DNA from: Linyphia triangularis
Lineage: Eukaryota > Arthropoda > Arachnida > Araneae > Linyphiidae
Assembly: GCA_963978545.1 (NCBI GenBank)
Contig: OZ021726.1
Location: 30,786,459 to 30,850,458 of the forward strand
DNA length: 64,000 nucleotides
Direction: 5' to 3'
Both the position numbers and the translations under genes were made by a program. Positions 28,629 through 45,500 of the stretch are shown one piece after another (the stretch's first letter is position 1; every line of letters starts with the position of its first letter). A model generated the notes under the pieces. That model ran no database searches and was not told the DNA's origin. It was given only the letters and a program-made list of their open reading frames with translations.

Positions 28629-30985
28629 GTAGATCACACTTGTAAATGCATCACAAAAAATTATCACATGTCAATCAAGATATTTGTATACATAAAGTTT
28701 GTAAAAATGACTTTCACTGAGATGTATAAGTCATGAAAACTGTGCGTCACAACGAAATAGGAAATTTGCTTTCTAATGAAACTTTTGGAATATATTTCCG
28801 ATATTTTTATCTTCTTTTCCCCTGAACACATTTGAATTAACATTTCCTATATTTTAGTTTTATTTAGTGCAATATTTTTTGGGTTTTTTATTCTGAAGTT
28901 TAAGACGGTGCATAAAATTATAGTTTAGTAAATGCTTACAATTAAACATAGTACAAATCAAAAACTGAATAATACACCACTTATGACGTATGTCCAGAAC
29001 AAATGCTTAAGATAAAAAATCTGAAAATTGATAATTTTAAGAACAATTTTTAAATTTTTGCACTTTTAAAGTAATTTAAAAAACAAAAAATCAGAATAAG
29101 TTGTGTCAATAGTTTGTTAACTCTGTTTTAAAATATTTAATGCCAAAACAATCAAAGTGGCTTAAGTATTTTTAGCTGTGTTTTTTCAAATCTTTTAAAT
29201 TGGTTAAAACCTACATATTTTAGCAAAGAACAATGATATGCTCACGTTTTTCTGTAGCATTTTCCGCAAAAGTGGAAACGTTTACATTGATTGTTTTTGT
29301 TCCAAGATGTAGATTTATTGAAAAGAAAATATGTATGTTTAAGTTTAAGCGGGGAAATACCTCGTTCAACATCTACGAAACTCCATAACTTTTCTTAAAT
29401 TTTTTTTGATATTTATAATTTTAAACTCTTTCATTAACCGTGTTGCCCACAAAAAATTTTAAAACTTAAATTATAGATCTCTTTGTATTTCTATCAAAGA
29501 TTAGTATTTGCAGACAAAACTACAAATGTTGCAGACAAGTGCCGTATGTCAAGTAAAAGATCTCATCGACTTCAGTTCCTATTCCAAAATTCAACCCGAA
29601 AATATATTGTCTACGAAGAGAAAATAATATTTTGGCATATTGGGTTTTAACACAAATATTCAACAACAAAAATCGTTATTCGTATCGCCAAACTCAGCTA
29701 CTTTTTATTCATTAAAAAATCAACAAAGTCCATCAAATGTCAACTTTTATAAGACATTTCTATCTCTAAATGTCACCTAATTTCAGATATTTATCTGCTT
29801 CACACAAACAATTTCTACCAATGCGTAAAACACCCAAATCATCGAGAAATTATCATCCGACATACTCCAATAGTAACGCTAGTAAAAGATCTCTTTTAGT
29901 GACAATAACCGATACAATCCAACTTGTTTTTATCAAGTTGGCTGTATCTCTCAGTATTATCATATTTCGAAATATTCTTTTTAGAAGCAAGAAAAGAATT
30001 TATAAAAGACGCTAGCATTTAAAATTGGTTTAGTTTTTTATTCAGTTTAAAAAAAAAAACGAGTTTTTAAATTATATATGCTGTTTGACGCCATACTCAA
30101 TGCTTATTTCAAGTGACATTCATGGGTCATTCTACAGAAAATCTAGAACTTATGTAGATGGTGTTCATTACAAAAAGTATGCTAATAAAAGTACCTTTTT
30201 GGGTATAAGCAATCTTAGTGTGACAGATATAATTAATTGCAATTTCAAATTGCAATAAAATATTTTAAGTATTGCTCAAATTTTACTCCCAAACAGTGAA
30301 ATGTCAACGTCAACACTTATTATTTTGACTTTTACCTGGGTAATAAATACAAGTGAAACAAATTTAAAACTCTTCAGACTACATTTTTAGGTTAAGAAAA
30401 TGCTCTAAAATGCACTTTTAACACTTATAAGTCAAGTTTTAAGTTTTATGTTAATTTTATTTCAAGTGTTATTACTGTAACTTAGACTATAGGTCCCATA
30501 CGTGGACACCCAAAAAAGTATCATTAAATCCTTGCAGTTGGTAGTAATATACTGTTTTGATAAAGAAATCAGACCTTAAGGAGATTTTTTGTTTAAAATC
30601 AAAGACAAAGCTACAGACTAAGTGATTTATGAATAGTTTTATCAAGTTATTGAACTTGACAGAAAAACAGTTAAGATGAGATATCCGTGGAACTCAATCG
30701 AATTTAAATTATCAATTGAAACTATAAAATAATTGTTGAAATCTGTAATATATGATGAAATAGCTTTGATTTGCAAATATCATGAAATAAAATATAAGGG
30801 ACTATTCACCTCACGCAAAAAACTATAATTTTATCGCATTCGTGGATGTCACATTTTAGAACTAGTTGCTCACGGGTAAAAAAGAAAGGTACCTTAATTT
30901 TGTTGATATGTGCATTACTGAACATATTAAACAGCTTAATATGTTTCAAAAGCATCTTAAAGCAATAAACAACATAAATTAAAAG
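28628..30985. other. AT-rich non-coding stretch
   Basis: No gene, RNA or bounded transposon seen. The 81-codon frame at 29770-30015 (+) is basic and low in complexity and matches nothing I know. Confidence 0.5.
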
Positions 30986-30988
30986 TAC

Positions 30989-31020
<32 letters not shown>
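30986..31020. repeat. (TTA)n microsatellite
   Basis: About eleven TTA repeats in a row. Confidence 0.9.
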
Positions 31021-31234
31021 TCTGCTTTGTATATTTGATTTAAAATATTTTATGAAATTTGATTTTTTTCCTAATATCATTCAATGCAAATTTTTCAAAA
31101 CTGGATAACTGGATTTGTTTCGCAAGTGATTGGAAATAAGTTTTTCAAGTGACTGGCGTTCAACCCACTTTCTTGGTTATGACAAATTTTTAATGATATA
31201 AGTTAAGACGTGAAATAAGACAACTTTTTCCTAC

Positions 31235-35655
<4,421 letters not shown>

Positions 35656-35679
35656 TTCTAGAATTTATCCAATTTTAAA

Positions 35680-35850
35680 GTTTAATTTAATAAAAAAATA
35701 ATTCAAAATTTTGTTTTCTTTTGGAACTAAAATAATGCAAAATTACTTATGTTTAAAATTTCACAGTTGTCAGTGCACCAGAAATTTTTAAAACTGAAAT
35801 ACAGTGAGTCCGTGCACCAGAAAATTTTAAAACTGAATTACAGTGAAACA
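35680..35850 (+). repeat. Dispersed repeat, copy a, with 39-bp tandem duplication
   Basis: 'CTTTTGGAACTAAAATAATG' through 'ACTTATGTTTAAAATTTCACAG' is repeated with changes at 41488-41560, so this is a dispersed repeat. Within it, a 39-bp unit starting GTGCACCAGAAA and ending near ACAGTGA is duplicated in tandem (starts 35773 and 35812). No coding sequence. Confidence 0.6.
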
Positions 35851-37451
35851 CGTCCTTACTTTTTTTTAATGTAGTTGAATATATAAAACTTAATTAGGAA
35901 GGGATTTAAAAAATACTTTTTACATTCGCTTGCTGTTCATTTATTTCAGCCTACAATTATAAACGCTTAAATCATTCCTTTTCTAAGAAAATACATCTAC
36001 CTTAAATAAGTGTAAGTGGAACAAGTGCTTAATATTCATGCAGATTTCTTAGCAATATAATTAAGATAAATAAAATAGTATTAGTTATTGTTCCAGTAAC
36101 TATCAATTAACATTAAAATATAAGGCAATAGAAAGATTATTAAACGTATAAATATGACATAAAATGTGTTCTCTTAGCTTTCTAACTTGTTTAAATTAGA
36201 GAAACTGCACATACAACTTAAGCAATTTACTTATTTAATACATTTTTGTAGCCATAAACATATCTTGACAAGAATATGTATATCTAGTTTGAAATGTGTA
36301 ATTACTATATAACTTGTATAAAGCATCAAAACGTATCTTCTCTTATAGTAAGGAAAATGTCTGCAATCATAATTATTTCCTTCAAAAGTCCCTTAAGTAA
36401 ATAATAGCTCCTCCATAAGATCTTACCTTTAGTCATAGTATCAAAGTACAATCGTCACCATTTGAAATTTGTCTTGCAATCCGAATTCCTCTAAATGTTT
36501 TTGACCAAATATGCCCTAAATTAACTTTTGTTCGGGGAAATGTTTAATTTATTACTGGACGATTTTAATAGTGATATATGTCAGAGTAAAAAAAAATCAC
36601 AATTTTTCTCAGAGATAGTAAATCCATTCTTATCTCATATAATGAAAAAACTTTCTAACCACAATTACAACGAATTGCGCTGAATTCTCGTGATTTTGAT
36701 ATCGTAACACTCATAAATATCTTAAGATTTATTGTGTGGATGCAAAAAAAAAAAAAAAGCATACAAGGACACTTTTAAATGTTCTTTATCTTTTATGTTC
36801 TTCAATTCCGTACGCAAAAGATAAGCTTTTTTCTTATATATTGAAATTTTTTATAAATTTTCAATAAAGTACACAATTTTCATTGGGAATGAAAACATTA
36901 GCATAGTCACTATAGTACAATTAAACCTAATAATTAACTATAATGGAGCTGGGATTCAAAATGAAACAAATTTATTCTTTAAAAAAATCATTCAAAATAA
37001 ACCGCTTAACCTAGAAAAATTTCCACTAGTTACATTTTTGTATAAAAATACTACTGCATGTAGTTAGGCAATCATATTTGCAAAGAAATATTAATATGTT
37101 AAAAGCATGTAATATAAGATACACTGCTCTGTAAAATCATAGTAATATCGGTTTTTCCCTGATAACTTCTCGGTGGAGCAGCATAGACCCATGAAATTCA
37201 CATCAAAGAGAAATCTTGATGCAACATAACGATAAATAAAACGAACTCAGCCACAAATTAAAATGCAAAGTGTACAGTGCTTGCATAAGCAAAAGAATAG
37301 CGTACCATTAGTGTGCAGTTGCACAGATGCTTCTAAATTAAAAATCACGTAACTCAGGGAGCTGCCCTTTAGTGTGAGATACGATCTCCCCTGTCATCAG
37401 TGTTTACTTGGCACTGTATTCTATCACTTTGCATGAGTTTCGTGATGAATT

Positions 37452-37650
37452 ATAGTGGGTAAATTGCTCGGCCCGTTTTTTGAACTGTTTGAAAGTGATG
37501 GAAAGTTCCCAATGCATTAAATCTTTTCACAATGCATATCGTAGGAGCGTCCCACACATGTTTGATGAAATTCGGATTAGAGGAGTAACCTGGCTTAAGT
37601 ATAGGTGCGATATTCATATTTTTTAATCATTTATCCAAAGCAAAAGTGGG
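37452..37650 (-). pseudogene. Tc1/mariner transposase C-terminal relic, left arm
   Basis: On the minus strand the frame reads P-G-Y-S-S-N-P-N-F-I-K-H-V-W-D at 37592-37550, recognisable as the family motif S-P-D-L-N-P-I-E-H-x-W-D. The catalytic Glu is replaced by Lys. The frame then runs on to a stop near 37453, outward toward the terminal repeat. It cannot encode an active enzyme. Confidence 0.65.
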
Positions 37651-38141
37651 ATAAAATATGCCATAAGTATCAATAAACACTATTTAGAAACCGATATTTC
37701 ATCATTAAAGACTTGTTTAGATCAAGTTAGCGTAATTACCGTAAAAAAATCGAAACTAATAATCTTTTGCACTCCTGGGTAGCTCAATAAAGCAATCCAA
37801 CATATTGCATCCCAAGACCAAAACTCTTTTCCCTCCAAATCAGTATCTTGAATTGACATTTACCACGTAATATAATGTCCCCTCCTTTCTACAGATCCTC
37901 TGAAGTTCAATATTACTTATGACACTGAAAAAAATATTTTTGGTAAAAGTATCTGATGTTAAAAAGTGTTAGTGTTTGGGTGCAATTTGTAGGATTGCAT
38001 TTTTAAGCACCCTAGGAAAGAAAACGATAATTAATTAAATTTGACTTGATTACTGTAATTACGTTAACTTTATCTAGACAAGTCTTTAATGGTGAATTAT
38101 CGGTTTCTAAATAGTGTTTATTGATACTTATGGCATATTTT

Positions 38142-38336
38142 ATCCCACTCTTGCTTTGGATTGGACTATTAAAATATATGAATATCGTCCCTTTCTTTAA
38201 GCCAAATCACTCCCTTAATATATATTTCATCAAGCATGGGTGGGATGTTCCTACGATATATATTGTGGAAAGATTTAATGTAATGGGAACTTTCCATCTC
38301 TTGTTAACAGTTCTAAAAATGGAACGAGCAATTTAG
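38142..38336 (+). pseudogene. Tc1/mariner transposase C-terminal relic, right arm
   Basis: Mirror copy of the left-arm relic. The plus-strand frame contains P-N-H-S-L-N-I-Y-F-I-K-H-G-W-D-V (38202-38247), followed by residues matching the left arm (R-F-N-x-x-G-T-F-H) to a TAG at 38336. The same Glu-to-Lys change is present as in the left arm, so the change predates the inverted duplication or was copied by gene conversion. Confidence 0.65.
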
Positions 38337-39087
38337 CTTCTAGAATTCATCAAGAAATTCATATTACGTATGAGAATACAATGCTAAGTAAACAATGATG
38401 ATGGGGGATGTCATGTCTCACACTACAGGTCAACTCCTTGAGTTGCGCGTTTTTAATTTGTATGCATCTATTAACTGCACGCTAATGATACTCCATTTTT
38501 TTTTATGCCTCTACTCTTCACTTTGCACTTCAATTTGCGACTGAGTTGTTTTACTTACTATTATGTTACATAAAGATGTCTCTTTGATGTAAATTTCATG
38601 TGTCTACACTGTCTCACTGAGAAATAATTAAGGAAAAACTGATATTCCTTTAATTTTGCAGACCAGTGTAGCTAATTTCACTTATTGTTCTAAAATGGAT
38701 CTGAATGATGGAGAATCTTTCCGTAAGCAAGAAGACACGAAAGAAATTTAGGTATTAACTAGTAAATCATGCGAAAGGAAAAATTATACAGCACTTTTCA
38801 CCACCGAACGTTCTAATTTTCTTGAATTTAAATTTGCAATATTATGAAATAATATCGGTATAAATTTTTATTGGTTCGTTGCACTGTCAAACTTTTTCTA
38901 GAACACTCAAAAGTTCTAAGTATACCAATTTCAAACTTTACAAATTACCGTCGTTACTTAACCTGAAAATCTAGTTAAAATCAAAATAAGAAAATCGAAC
39001 CATCTTCAATGTGACGAGACTCGCTATCTTCCCCCTCCTCCCCCCCCCCCCCTTAAACCAGTAATAAATTTTTAGCACTACAACCCT

Positions 39088-39148
39088 GGTTGCAAAGATA
39101 CCTGCTGTAACCAAACAGCATTTGGTTACAGCAGGTAAAATTTCCAAC
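39088..39148. other. Pre-miRNA-like hairpin
   Basis: Perfect 17-bp arms TACCTGCTGTAACCAAA (39099-39115) and the exact reverse complement (39121-39137) close a 5-nt loop CAGCA. With a few mismatches the stem continues outward (GTTG..AAA pairs with TTT..CAAC), for a ~61-nt stem-loop. The size and GC-richer stem resemble a short microRNA precursor, but the loop is small and I recognise no known mature microRNA. It may equally be the end of a small palindromic repeat. Confidence 0.4.
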
Positions 39149-39459
39149 ACTGTACCACCATTTAAAAATTTAGCATGCATGTAGTACAATTACTTTTATT
39201 TTTCAGAAATAATATCTATAAATTTTTATTGATATCTATAATATCTAAAATGGAATCGTATGCCATTTCTGTAAAGCTACTTTTTAACAATGGAGGTTAG
39301 TTTCTGTTTAGATTTGTCATTGGTGATTCTCGATACAACTGAGCCAAGATTAAAGACCAAACCTTTGCTTACAAGGGAATACAATTTTAGTAAATCTCTC
39401 ACAAAGTGTCTCTCATTTACCCTCCTCCTTTTTGGGGATCTTCATTAATTGTTGTGGTT

Positions 39460-39832
39460 TGTTACAATGAGAAACCCGCTGTGCAGGAGATCCAAATGAC
39501 ACCATGTAATCAGTAGTACTCGAACAAACACGCTTGACATATCACAACCTGATGACCCGACAGAGTGATGAATTGTACGCACTGTTGGCCAAAACAACAT
39601 CATATTTCACGTTTACTGTCGACTCTCTGGTTTATCACGACATAAAGAAAGTACAATGTGGGTAATGTTGCTTTAGAGGTGTGTTCCTATACAAGGAACA
39701 GTTGTTACGGTATGCTAACTCCTGTTCCTGAGGTTATAAAATGCTTGAGCAGTTTGATAGAACAGAATCCTCTTTGTAGCTGGTATAATAAATTTTGATG
39801 GGTAATTATTTGCGTTTGATGTTATAATAACA
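39460..39832 (+). repeat. Candidate solo LTR
   Basis: The segment starts TGTTAC and ends ATAACA, giving TGTTA...TAACA inverted ends. It is GC-richer than its surroundings and contains a TATA box (TATAAAA, 39735-39741) followed by a polyadenylation signal (AATAAA, 39787-39792) near the 3' end, the order expected of an LTR. I found no matching target duplication outside the ends and no partner LTR in the window, so boundaries and class are uncertain. Confidence 0.4.
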
Positions 39833-41400
39833 TTGGACTAATATTGTATATCTCAAGAGATATCACTTAAAGTTGTGGTAGCTGATATTATAGGCTATCA
39901 TTTAAAACTTGTAATGCTTTTTTCCTTTTAAATGTGTATCAAAAAATATTATATAAATACATATTTCATTTTTATTGACTAATTGCCTATGCATTTTACA
40001 CAGCTCATGGGAAATGTAGAAATTCTATTCTCAATAGAAGCAGACTAAAATTAAATCATTTTTAATATTTAGCACATTTAAGGCCTACATTACGCTGTAG
40101 TATTATAAAGGGTGAATTAAGGGTGAATGGAAATACTTTAAAGCGAATTTGGATACGTTATTATTAATACAAAATTGAGGCAAAAGGTCCATCTAGGTTA
40201 TTCCATTTTAACTTGTCTGAACAATACCCCAACGTGATTTCAGTTGTCTTTAAAACTATTTACTCCAGTATAATTTAAGATATGGACTGGCAATTTATCA
40301 ACTATTCTAATATAAAAGAATTGTTTCCAAGTTAAAATGCAACTTAAATATCTTGTATGTTTGACATCTTTTCCTGTACCTTGTCCTTTTCCTGTACTCG
40401 AAACGTTTGAAATTACCCAGTGTGATAAATTCAAACAACTGAATCAAAACTCATCTAGACTTTCATGTCTCCCATGTACACACTTTTAAGTTCCTCAATC
40501 AAGCAACTCATACTCAAGTTCTATAGAGGGGGAAATAATATTAATAGGTTTAGGTGATACAATCTTCCTGATAAATTCTAAGATATTATATTACCCATTT
40601 ACTTGCTGCCTTATATTGATGACCAAATGGTGTCAGAAGTAATGATTTAGATAGGTTTTTTAACTCTTGCAAACAATCTAATAAGCAAGACTTATTCTAC
40701 TCTTTAACTTAACAGATAAATAAATCATTTAAATTTTTTAAAAATGTCACCACTTTATATAAAATTTCTATTTGTCTACGAAGCTTGGTGAACTTAAGCA
40801 GTTGAAGAATAACGAAGTATACATCCATATGTATTCAAGATTTAATGCGTATAATTTTTGCATTATTTGTCCTTGTAAAAAGGATATAAAAACCTGAAAA
40901 GCAACTATTTTAATATTATTTCAATTCATTTTTCTTCATTTACGAGGGACTTACCAAAACTTGTTTGGATTGTTTTAAATTGAAAATAAAATTATGTTTA
41001 GGGTCTTGAATTAATAAACTGGATGATGTAATTATTCACATGTTAAAATTTCGGAAGACAATCATACTCTTTTATTTGGAACTTGAACTTTTTTTACTTC
41101 AGGTGTTTTGAATATACAGGGTGTACATAAATGAACATTCCAACTTTGCAGAGCTACTGAAAGAAAACAAAACAAACTACAATTAATAAGCCTAATAACA
41201 GTAACTTTTTTCAGTAAGAAGGCACAAAAAATGAGGTTTAGTGCTATCTAACACATGATGTATCTAATTGATTTTTTTTTATCATTCAACGAAAATTTTA
41301 TTTCTATCGGCTAGAGAAAATTTCAAAGATTCTTTTTCAATAGAAAAAGTAAATATTTCGAGTATTTATTGCGATAGAAGAGTAGGGGGGGGGGGGGGGG
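39833..41400. other. AT-rich non-coding stretch
   Basis: No gene. At about 41119 'CAGGGTGTACATAAAT' resembles a DNA-transposon terminus, but no opposite end was found. Confidence 0.45.
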
Positions 41401-41439
41401 GAATTTGTCCCATTGGATTACCATTACGGCCAAATTTTA

Positions 41440-41560
41440 AAATTTAATAAAAAAAAACTAATTAACAATACAAAAAAAATTAAAATTCTTTTGAAACTAA
41501 ATGAATGCAGAAACTACTTATGTTTCAAATTTCACAGTTCTCCTTGCATCAGAAATTGAG
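41440..41560 (+). repeat. Dispersed repeat, copy b
   Basis: 'CTTTTGAAACTAAATGAATG' through 'CTACTTATGTTTCAAATTTC' parallels 35712-35765, so this is a second diverged copy. A G-run (about 41385-41400) lies just upstream and a T-run (41590-41612) just downstream. Confidence 0.55.
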
Positions 41561-42313
41561 ATACATGTGACACAAAATTCGATTCCTAATTTTTTTTTTT
41601 TTTTTTTTTTTTCCATATAGAGAGATATGCATTTCAGGTTTAGAAAATGAAGCCATTGCAAAAAATAGATAGACAGTATATAGTTCTGCTGCTTTTTTTC
41701 TCTCAAGTGACATGATATATTGAATAATGCTCTAGAAATTCAAACTAAAAATAAGTTTGCAAAAATAGCTTAGAATATTCAAAAAATAGATAATAAAAAT
41801 AATAAAAACATAAGAAAAAACATGTACCGATTGTTGATTTATAGACAAAAATAAGAAAACACACTACAAAGTGAAGCTTCCCACTCAGAATGTATTATTA
41901 CTTTGAAAGATGTTACGAGACTATCAAAACCTCATGCTGATACCATTTCCATGCCTCAGTGGAAACAATTGGACGAAATAGCAGCGAATTGTAGCACCAA
42001 AAGACGGTCATTTTATGCTCGACATCGGTAATTTCAATGTAGTGACATACTAAGGAATCCTCATTCATGGAATACCAATGGAAACTTGAAGGAAGATTCT
42101 ATTTCGAGTAACATTGAATCTTCTTTCGAATTTGTAAATACCCTTCATCTAGTGTAAAAGACAATTCCATAGAAGCCGGTAAACAATTTTTAGAAAAAAA
42201 TATGTTCTCCCCACTTCGAAACTTACTGTTAGAGCATTAATAATGTACTAAATTTTAATTCATTTAAGTATCTTTTTTAAGAAATCTTTAGTTATCTTGG
42301 GAGGGGTAGAAGT

Positions 42314-42497
42314 TGGTTGGTTGGTTGTTTTCAGATTATCTGGCGCCGTCAGCAACACGAGGGCTATAATGCACCGAAACATTCATCATTAGACAAGCCA
42401 ACATACATTTACAAACACCCATGCCTAACACGGGACTCGAACCCGCAACCTCGCGGTCTAGAAGCTAGCACGCTAACCACTATACCGTTTGGTCGGC
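42314..42497 (-). mobile_element. tRNA-derived SINE, family A
   Basis: Read on the minus strand: polymerase III A-box-like 'TATAGTGGTTAGCGTGC', B box 'GGTTCGAGTCC', then a tRNA-unrelated body ('CATGGGTGTTTGTAAATG', 'CTCGTGTTGCTGACGGCGCC') and a (CCAA)n tail. A 14-bp direct repeat GGAGGGGTAGAAGT flanks it (42300-42313 and 42498-42511). The copy at 55355-55535 is closely similar. The frame at 42317-42622 (+) read across it is not a gene. Confidence 0.9.
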
Positions 42498-42511
42498 GGA
42501 GGGGTAGAAGT

Positions 42512-45500
42512 AAAGCCACTGGAAGTGGAAGAGTGGTAGTTCGTGACAAATTCTTTATTATAGTGTTTGTGGTCCACTATCACCTTGGAATTGCAAACAC
42601 AAAATTAAATAATAGTAGTTAATAAAAATAACTGTATTTATTCAAAACCAATAGTTTTTGGTTCCACAACATTTTGTTAAATACGATTGCAATTCTTGAG
42701 CACCTTAAAAATTCCTAAAAAGAAGAATAAAAATTGATATGATGCAAATGATAGAGACTAAGATCATATTTCTTTTGTTTGTCATGACATATATAACGTA
42801 TGATGTACGTTGATATAACCTATGACATATGTTTTTCATCAGAGTAGTATCGAAAAGTAAATAAAACCATAGTAAAAAGAGAATTGAAAGAGAATTTATA
42901 AAAGTAGCCAACTAAATCAAAAAGTTAATAAGCATTTGTTTTATTATAATGAAATAGCCAACTCAGTAACAGGGACTAGCTAAGAACATAAGAAATGATA
43001 CACGTTTGTTTGCTTTTTACAAAATCATATTTTACTTTATTGGGAAGCAAACAAAAAAAATTACGAACAATTTAAAAATGATCTCAAATACATTCAAATT
43101 ATTTTTAATTTGTAAAAACACGCAAGAGTTAAATTGATAAAATGAATGTATGCATCATAGACCAATCATTGAACAATCATGTCTAAAATTACTATAAATT
43201 TGTACTTGCTCACATTGAGTTGAAGTAAATTGATAATATAGATTGTTTTGTTTATAGATTAACGATTTATTTGGTTTTAACACTGTTTGTGACAAAAAAC
43301 TGAAATAGAAATATATGTCAAGGGTATAAAACTAATGCACTTCCTAACTATCGTTTTCGCCATGACTGAGAGATCAAAAAACGTTAATAATGATTGATTT
43401 TGTTCATTGTCACAGATAGAAATGTTCATGTTAATTTTCAATCAGGAATGATTCAACTTGTTTATATTGATACTAAGATGAAAACTAAAATAAAAATCGT
43501 AAAAGTCTTCTTTAAGATAATATTTGGAAGTATCGTTGTTATTCATGTTGTGCGTGTAATGTTTTTTTCTAACTATTATGTATGATTTATTTTAAGCACT
43601 ATTTCACTAATCCGGAACATGAATGCATATTTTTATAGTGTATGTTTAATGTGCTAACTAAAAGATAGAAACATGTTTACTTTTCCTTTCTTTCGACAAC
43701 TCACTTCATCAGTAAAGCTTTTATCTAATAAACTCACTTTTCTCTAGAAAATTATTTCTTGTTTTGTGACTGTGTCTCATAAATACAAAACATTTTCTAC
43801 AAATTGAAGTAATTCATAACAGTTTTCAATTATTTTTTATAACAGATTTAAATTGTTTATTATAAAACAATTTATACCATGTTCCTGTGCGTGTGTACGT
43901 TTAATTTTCACTAAAATTTAACTTTTTGTGCTTGACTTCTTTCTATGGATGTCCCAATATCCAATCCCTAAAAGAGGAGAGGTATAAAATGTTAAAAAAA
44001 ATTTATTAGTTAGGAAAAAGTAAATTTCCAAATATTTTAATATAATTTGTATTTTATTTTTTTCTAATAACACTCATATTCCATAGCACAATTTTCGCCC
44101 AAACTGAAGAAAATATGCAGAACATATAACTAGGGATATGGAACATCGTACAACTTTCAATTACACTATTATACACACGTGGATTGGTGTTATTAACCAT
44201 ATTTATTTTTTCGTCATTCATTTAGAAAAAATTCATTGTTGCATTTGCACCAGCGAATTTTTATGTAGGATCTTTAAAATTGAGTAAGTAGAGGTTTTCA
44301 AAATGTAAAGTAAAGTACTTGGAGCCATAATAAGTACCATCTAATCGATATTTCGAATCTTTGCCTACCCAAACAAAACTTATTCCATCCGTGTATCTTG
44401 TATACATTTTTTATAATTCTATTGCCAAAGTTTCGAAACAAACACAATACATATTAATCAATGTAACTAAATGGTTGAGATTCGTAATCAGTCTTAGGTC
44501 AAAAATAACCATATACATTTGTAAAATATCTAAATGCTACTTTTCTACTTTTTCTTATATCAATTTAAATAAAAGATGTATAGCCAGCGTTCCGACATTT
44601 TTTTCCTTCCGTGCTTCAAAAAGATCACGTCTACTTGTAAATCTAAGGCTTGTTCACTGAAATTGTGTCGAAAGAGTATTCTTGAAAAAGTTAAGAGACC
44701 TTCTAATGGCTTTGAGAAGAATCATTAAATAACGATTGCAAACCATCCATGTTGATCAAAACATTACATCAACAACAGATTAGCTCGCAGGATTACGTTG
44801 TATAATCATGACAAAGCAATTCGATCCATAACGAACATCCTTCCGATCAAATGGCTCATATTTCGGCTATAGTAGACAATTTCTACAAACTTCGTAACAC
44901 TTCAACTCAACTCTGCGCTAAAACTTTGTCAAGGGTCAAAAAAATCCTCCTTGTAGAAGGACAGAAGACGCGAGTTCGATTCCAGTTCAATGGCGCAGAA
45001 AGTTTGTCATTGGATTGAAAATGCATTATTCAATAATTACGAGAACAAGTAGAAAACAATTAGAATTGGTGAAAAAATTAATCGAAAGCGGTAATTATAA
45101 AAAAAAAAAATCTTTGTACGTTTCGTAAAGAATGTCCTTTTCATTTGGTTGCTTGATTTGCGGGGTCGGTGTCGGATATGATGGTGTAAAAAATGACCTT
45201 CTAATTTAGTTCCACTTAACCTTAGTTATATACTTATTTTAAAAATAAATAATTTGAAAAGGAGGAAAAAATTAAATTGGAAATCATGAAAACCTTGGTA
45301 GGTTCCTTTTGCACTTATTTTCTATTGATGTGAGTGCCAGTAAATTCTAAATAAACTTAAATTTTCATTAGGCACGGCGAGTTCGTCTTTAATCTTTGCT
45401 TTAACTATTGATATTGACAGAAATCCAATTTAACAACTGTAAGAGAATGTGAAACATATATCGTAATTAGAAATTATTGTCTTCAAAAGTGTGAGTGGAT

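Larger units (their letters stand above)
37122..38668. mobile_element. Tc1/mariner-type foldback (snapback) element
   Basis: The left arm (37122 to about 37830) and right arm (about 37960-38668) are imperfect inverted copies of each other over ~700 bp. The spacer is only ~130 bp, so nearly the whole 1547 bp is one palindrome. The outer ends are CACTGCTCTGTAAAAT and, read inward from the right, CACTGGTCTGCAAAAT, each bordered by TA (37120-37121 and 38669-38670). That is the Tc1/mariner target signature. Each arm carries the same decayed transposase C-terminus reading toward its own end. The structure is best explained as an inverted duplication of one end of a Tc1-like transposon that lost the transposase N-terminus and first catalytic residues. 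Confidence 0.82.

Noticed and set aside
38971..39189. 72-codon minus frame with hydrophobic stretch
   Set aside because: Covers a perfect hairpin and a C-run; the peptide is a by-product of palindromic and low-complexity DNA.
41119..41135. CAGGGTGTACATAAAT as a DNA-transposon end
   Set aside because: No inverted partner or target duplication located.
42314..42497. Possible functional tRNA gene on the minus strand
   Set aside because: A and B boxes are present, but there is no full cloverleaf and a SINE body plus target duplications follow; it is a SINE.
42317..42622. 101-codon plus frame containing D-S-N-P-Q-P-R-G
   Set aside because: It is the antisense reading of a tRNA-derived SINE; the D-S-N-P-Q-P-R phrase comes from the reversed B-box region.
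44950..45000. GAGTTCGATTCC, a B-box-like sequence
   Set aside because: No A box at a suitable distance, no cloverleaf and no SINE body that I could match.
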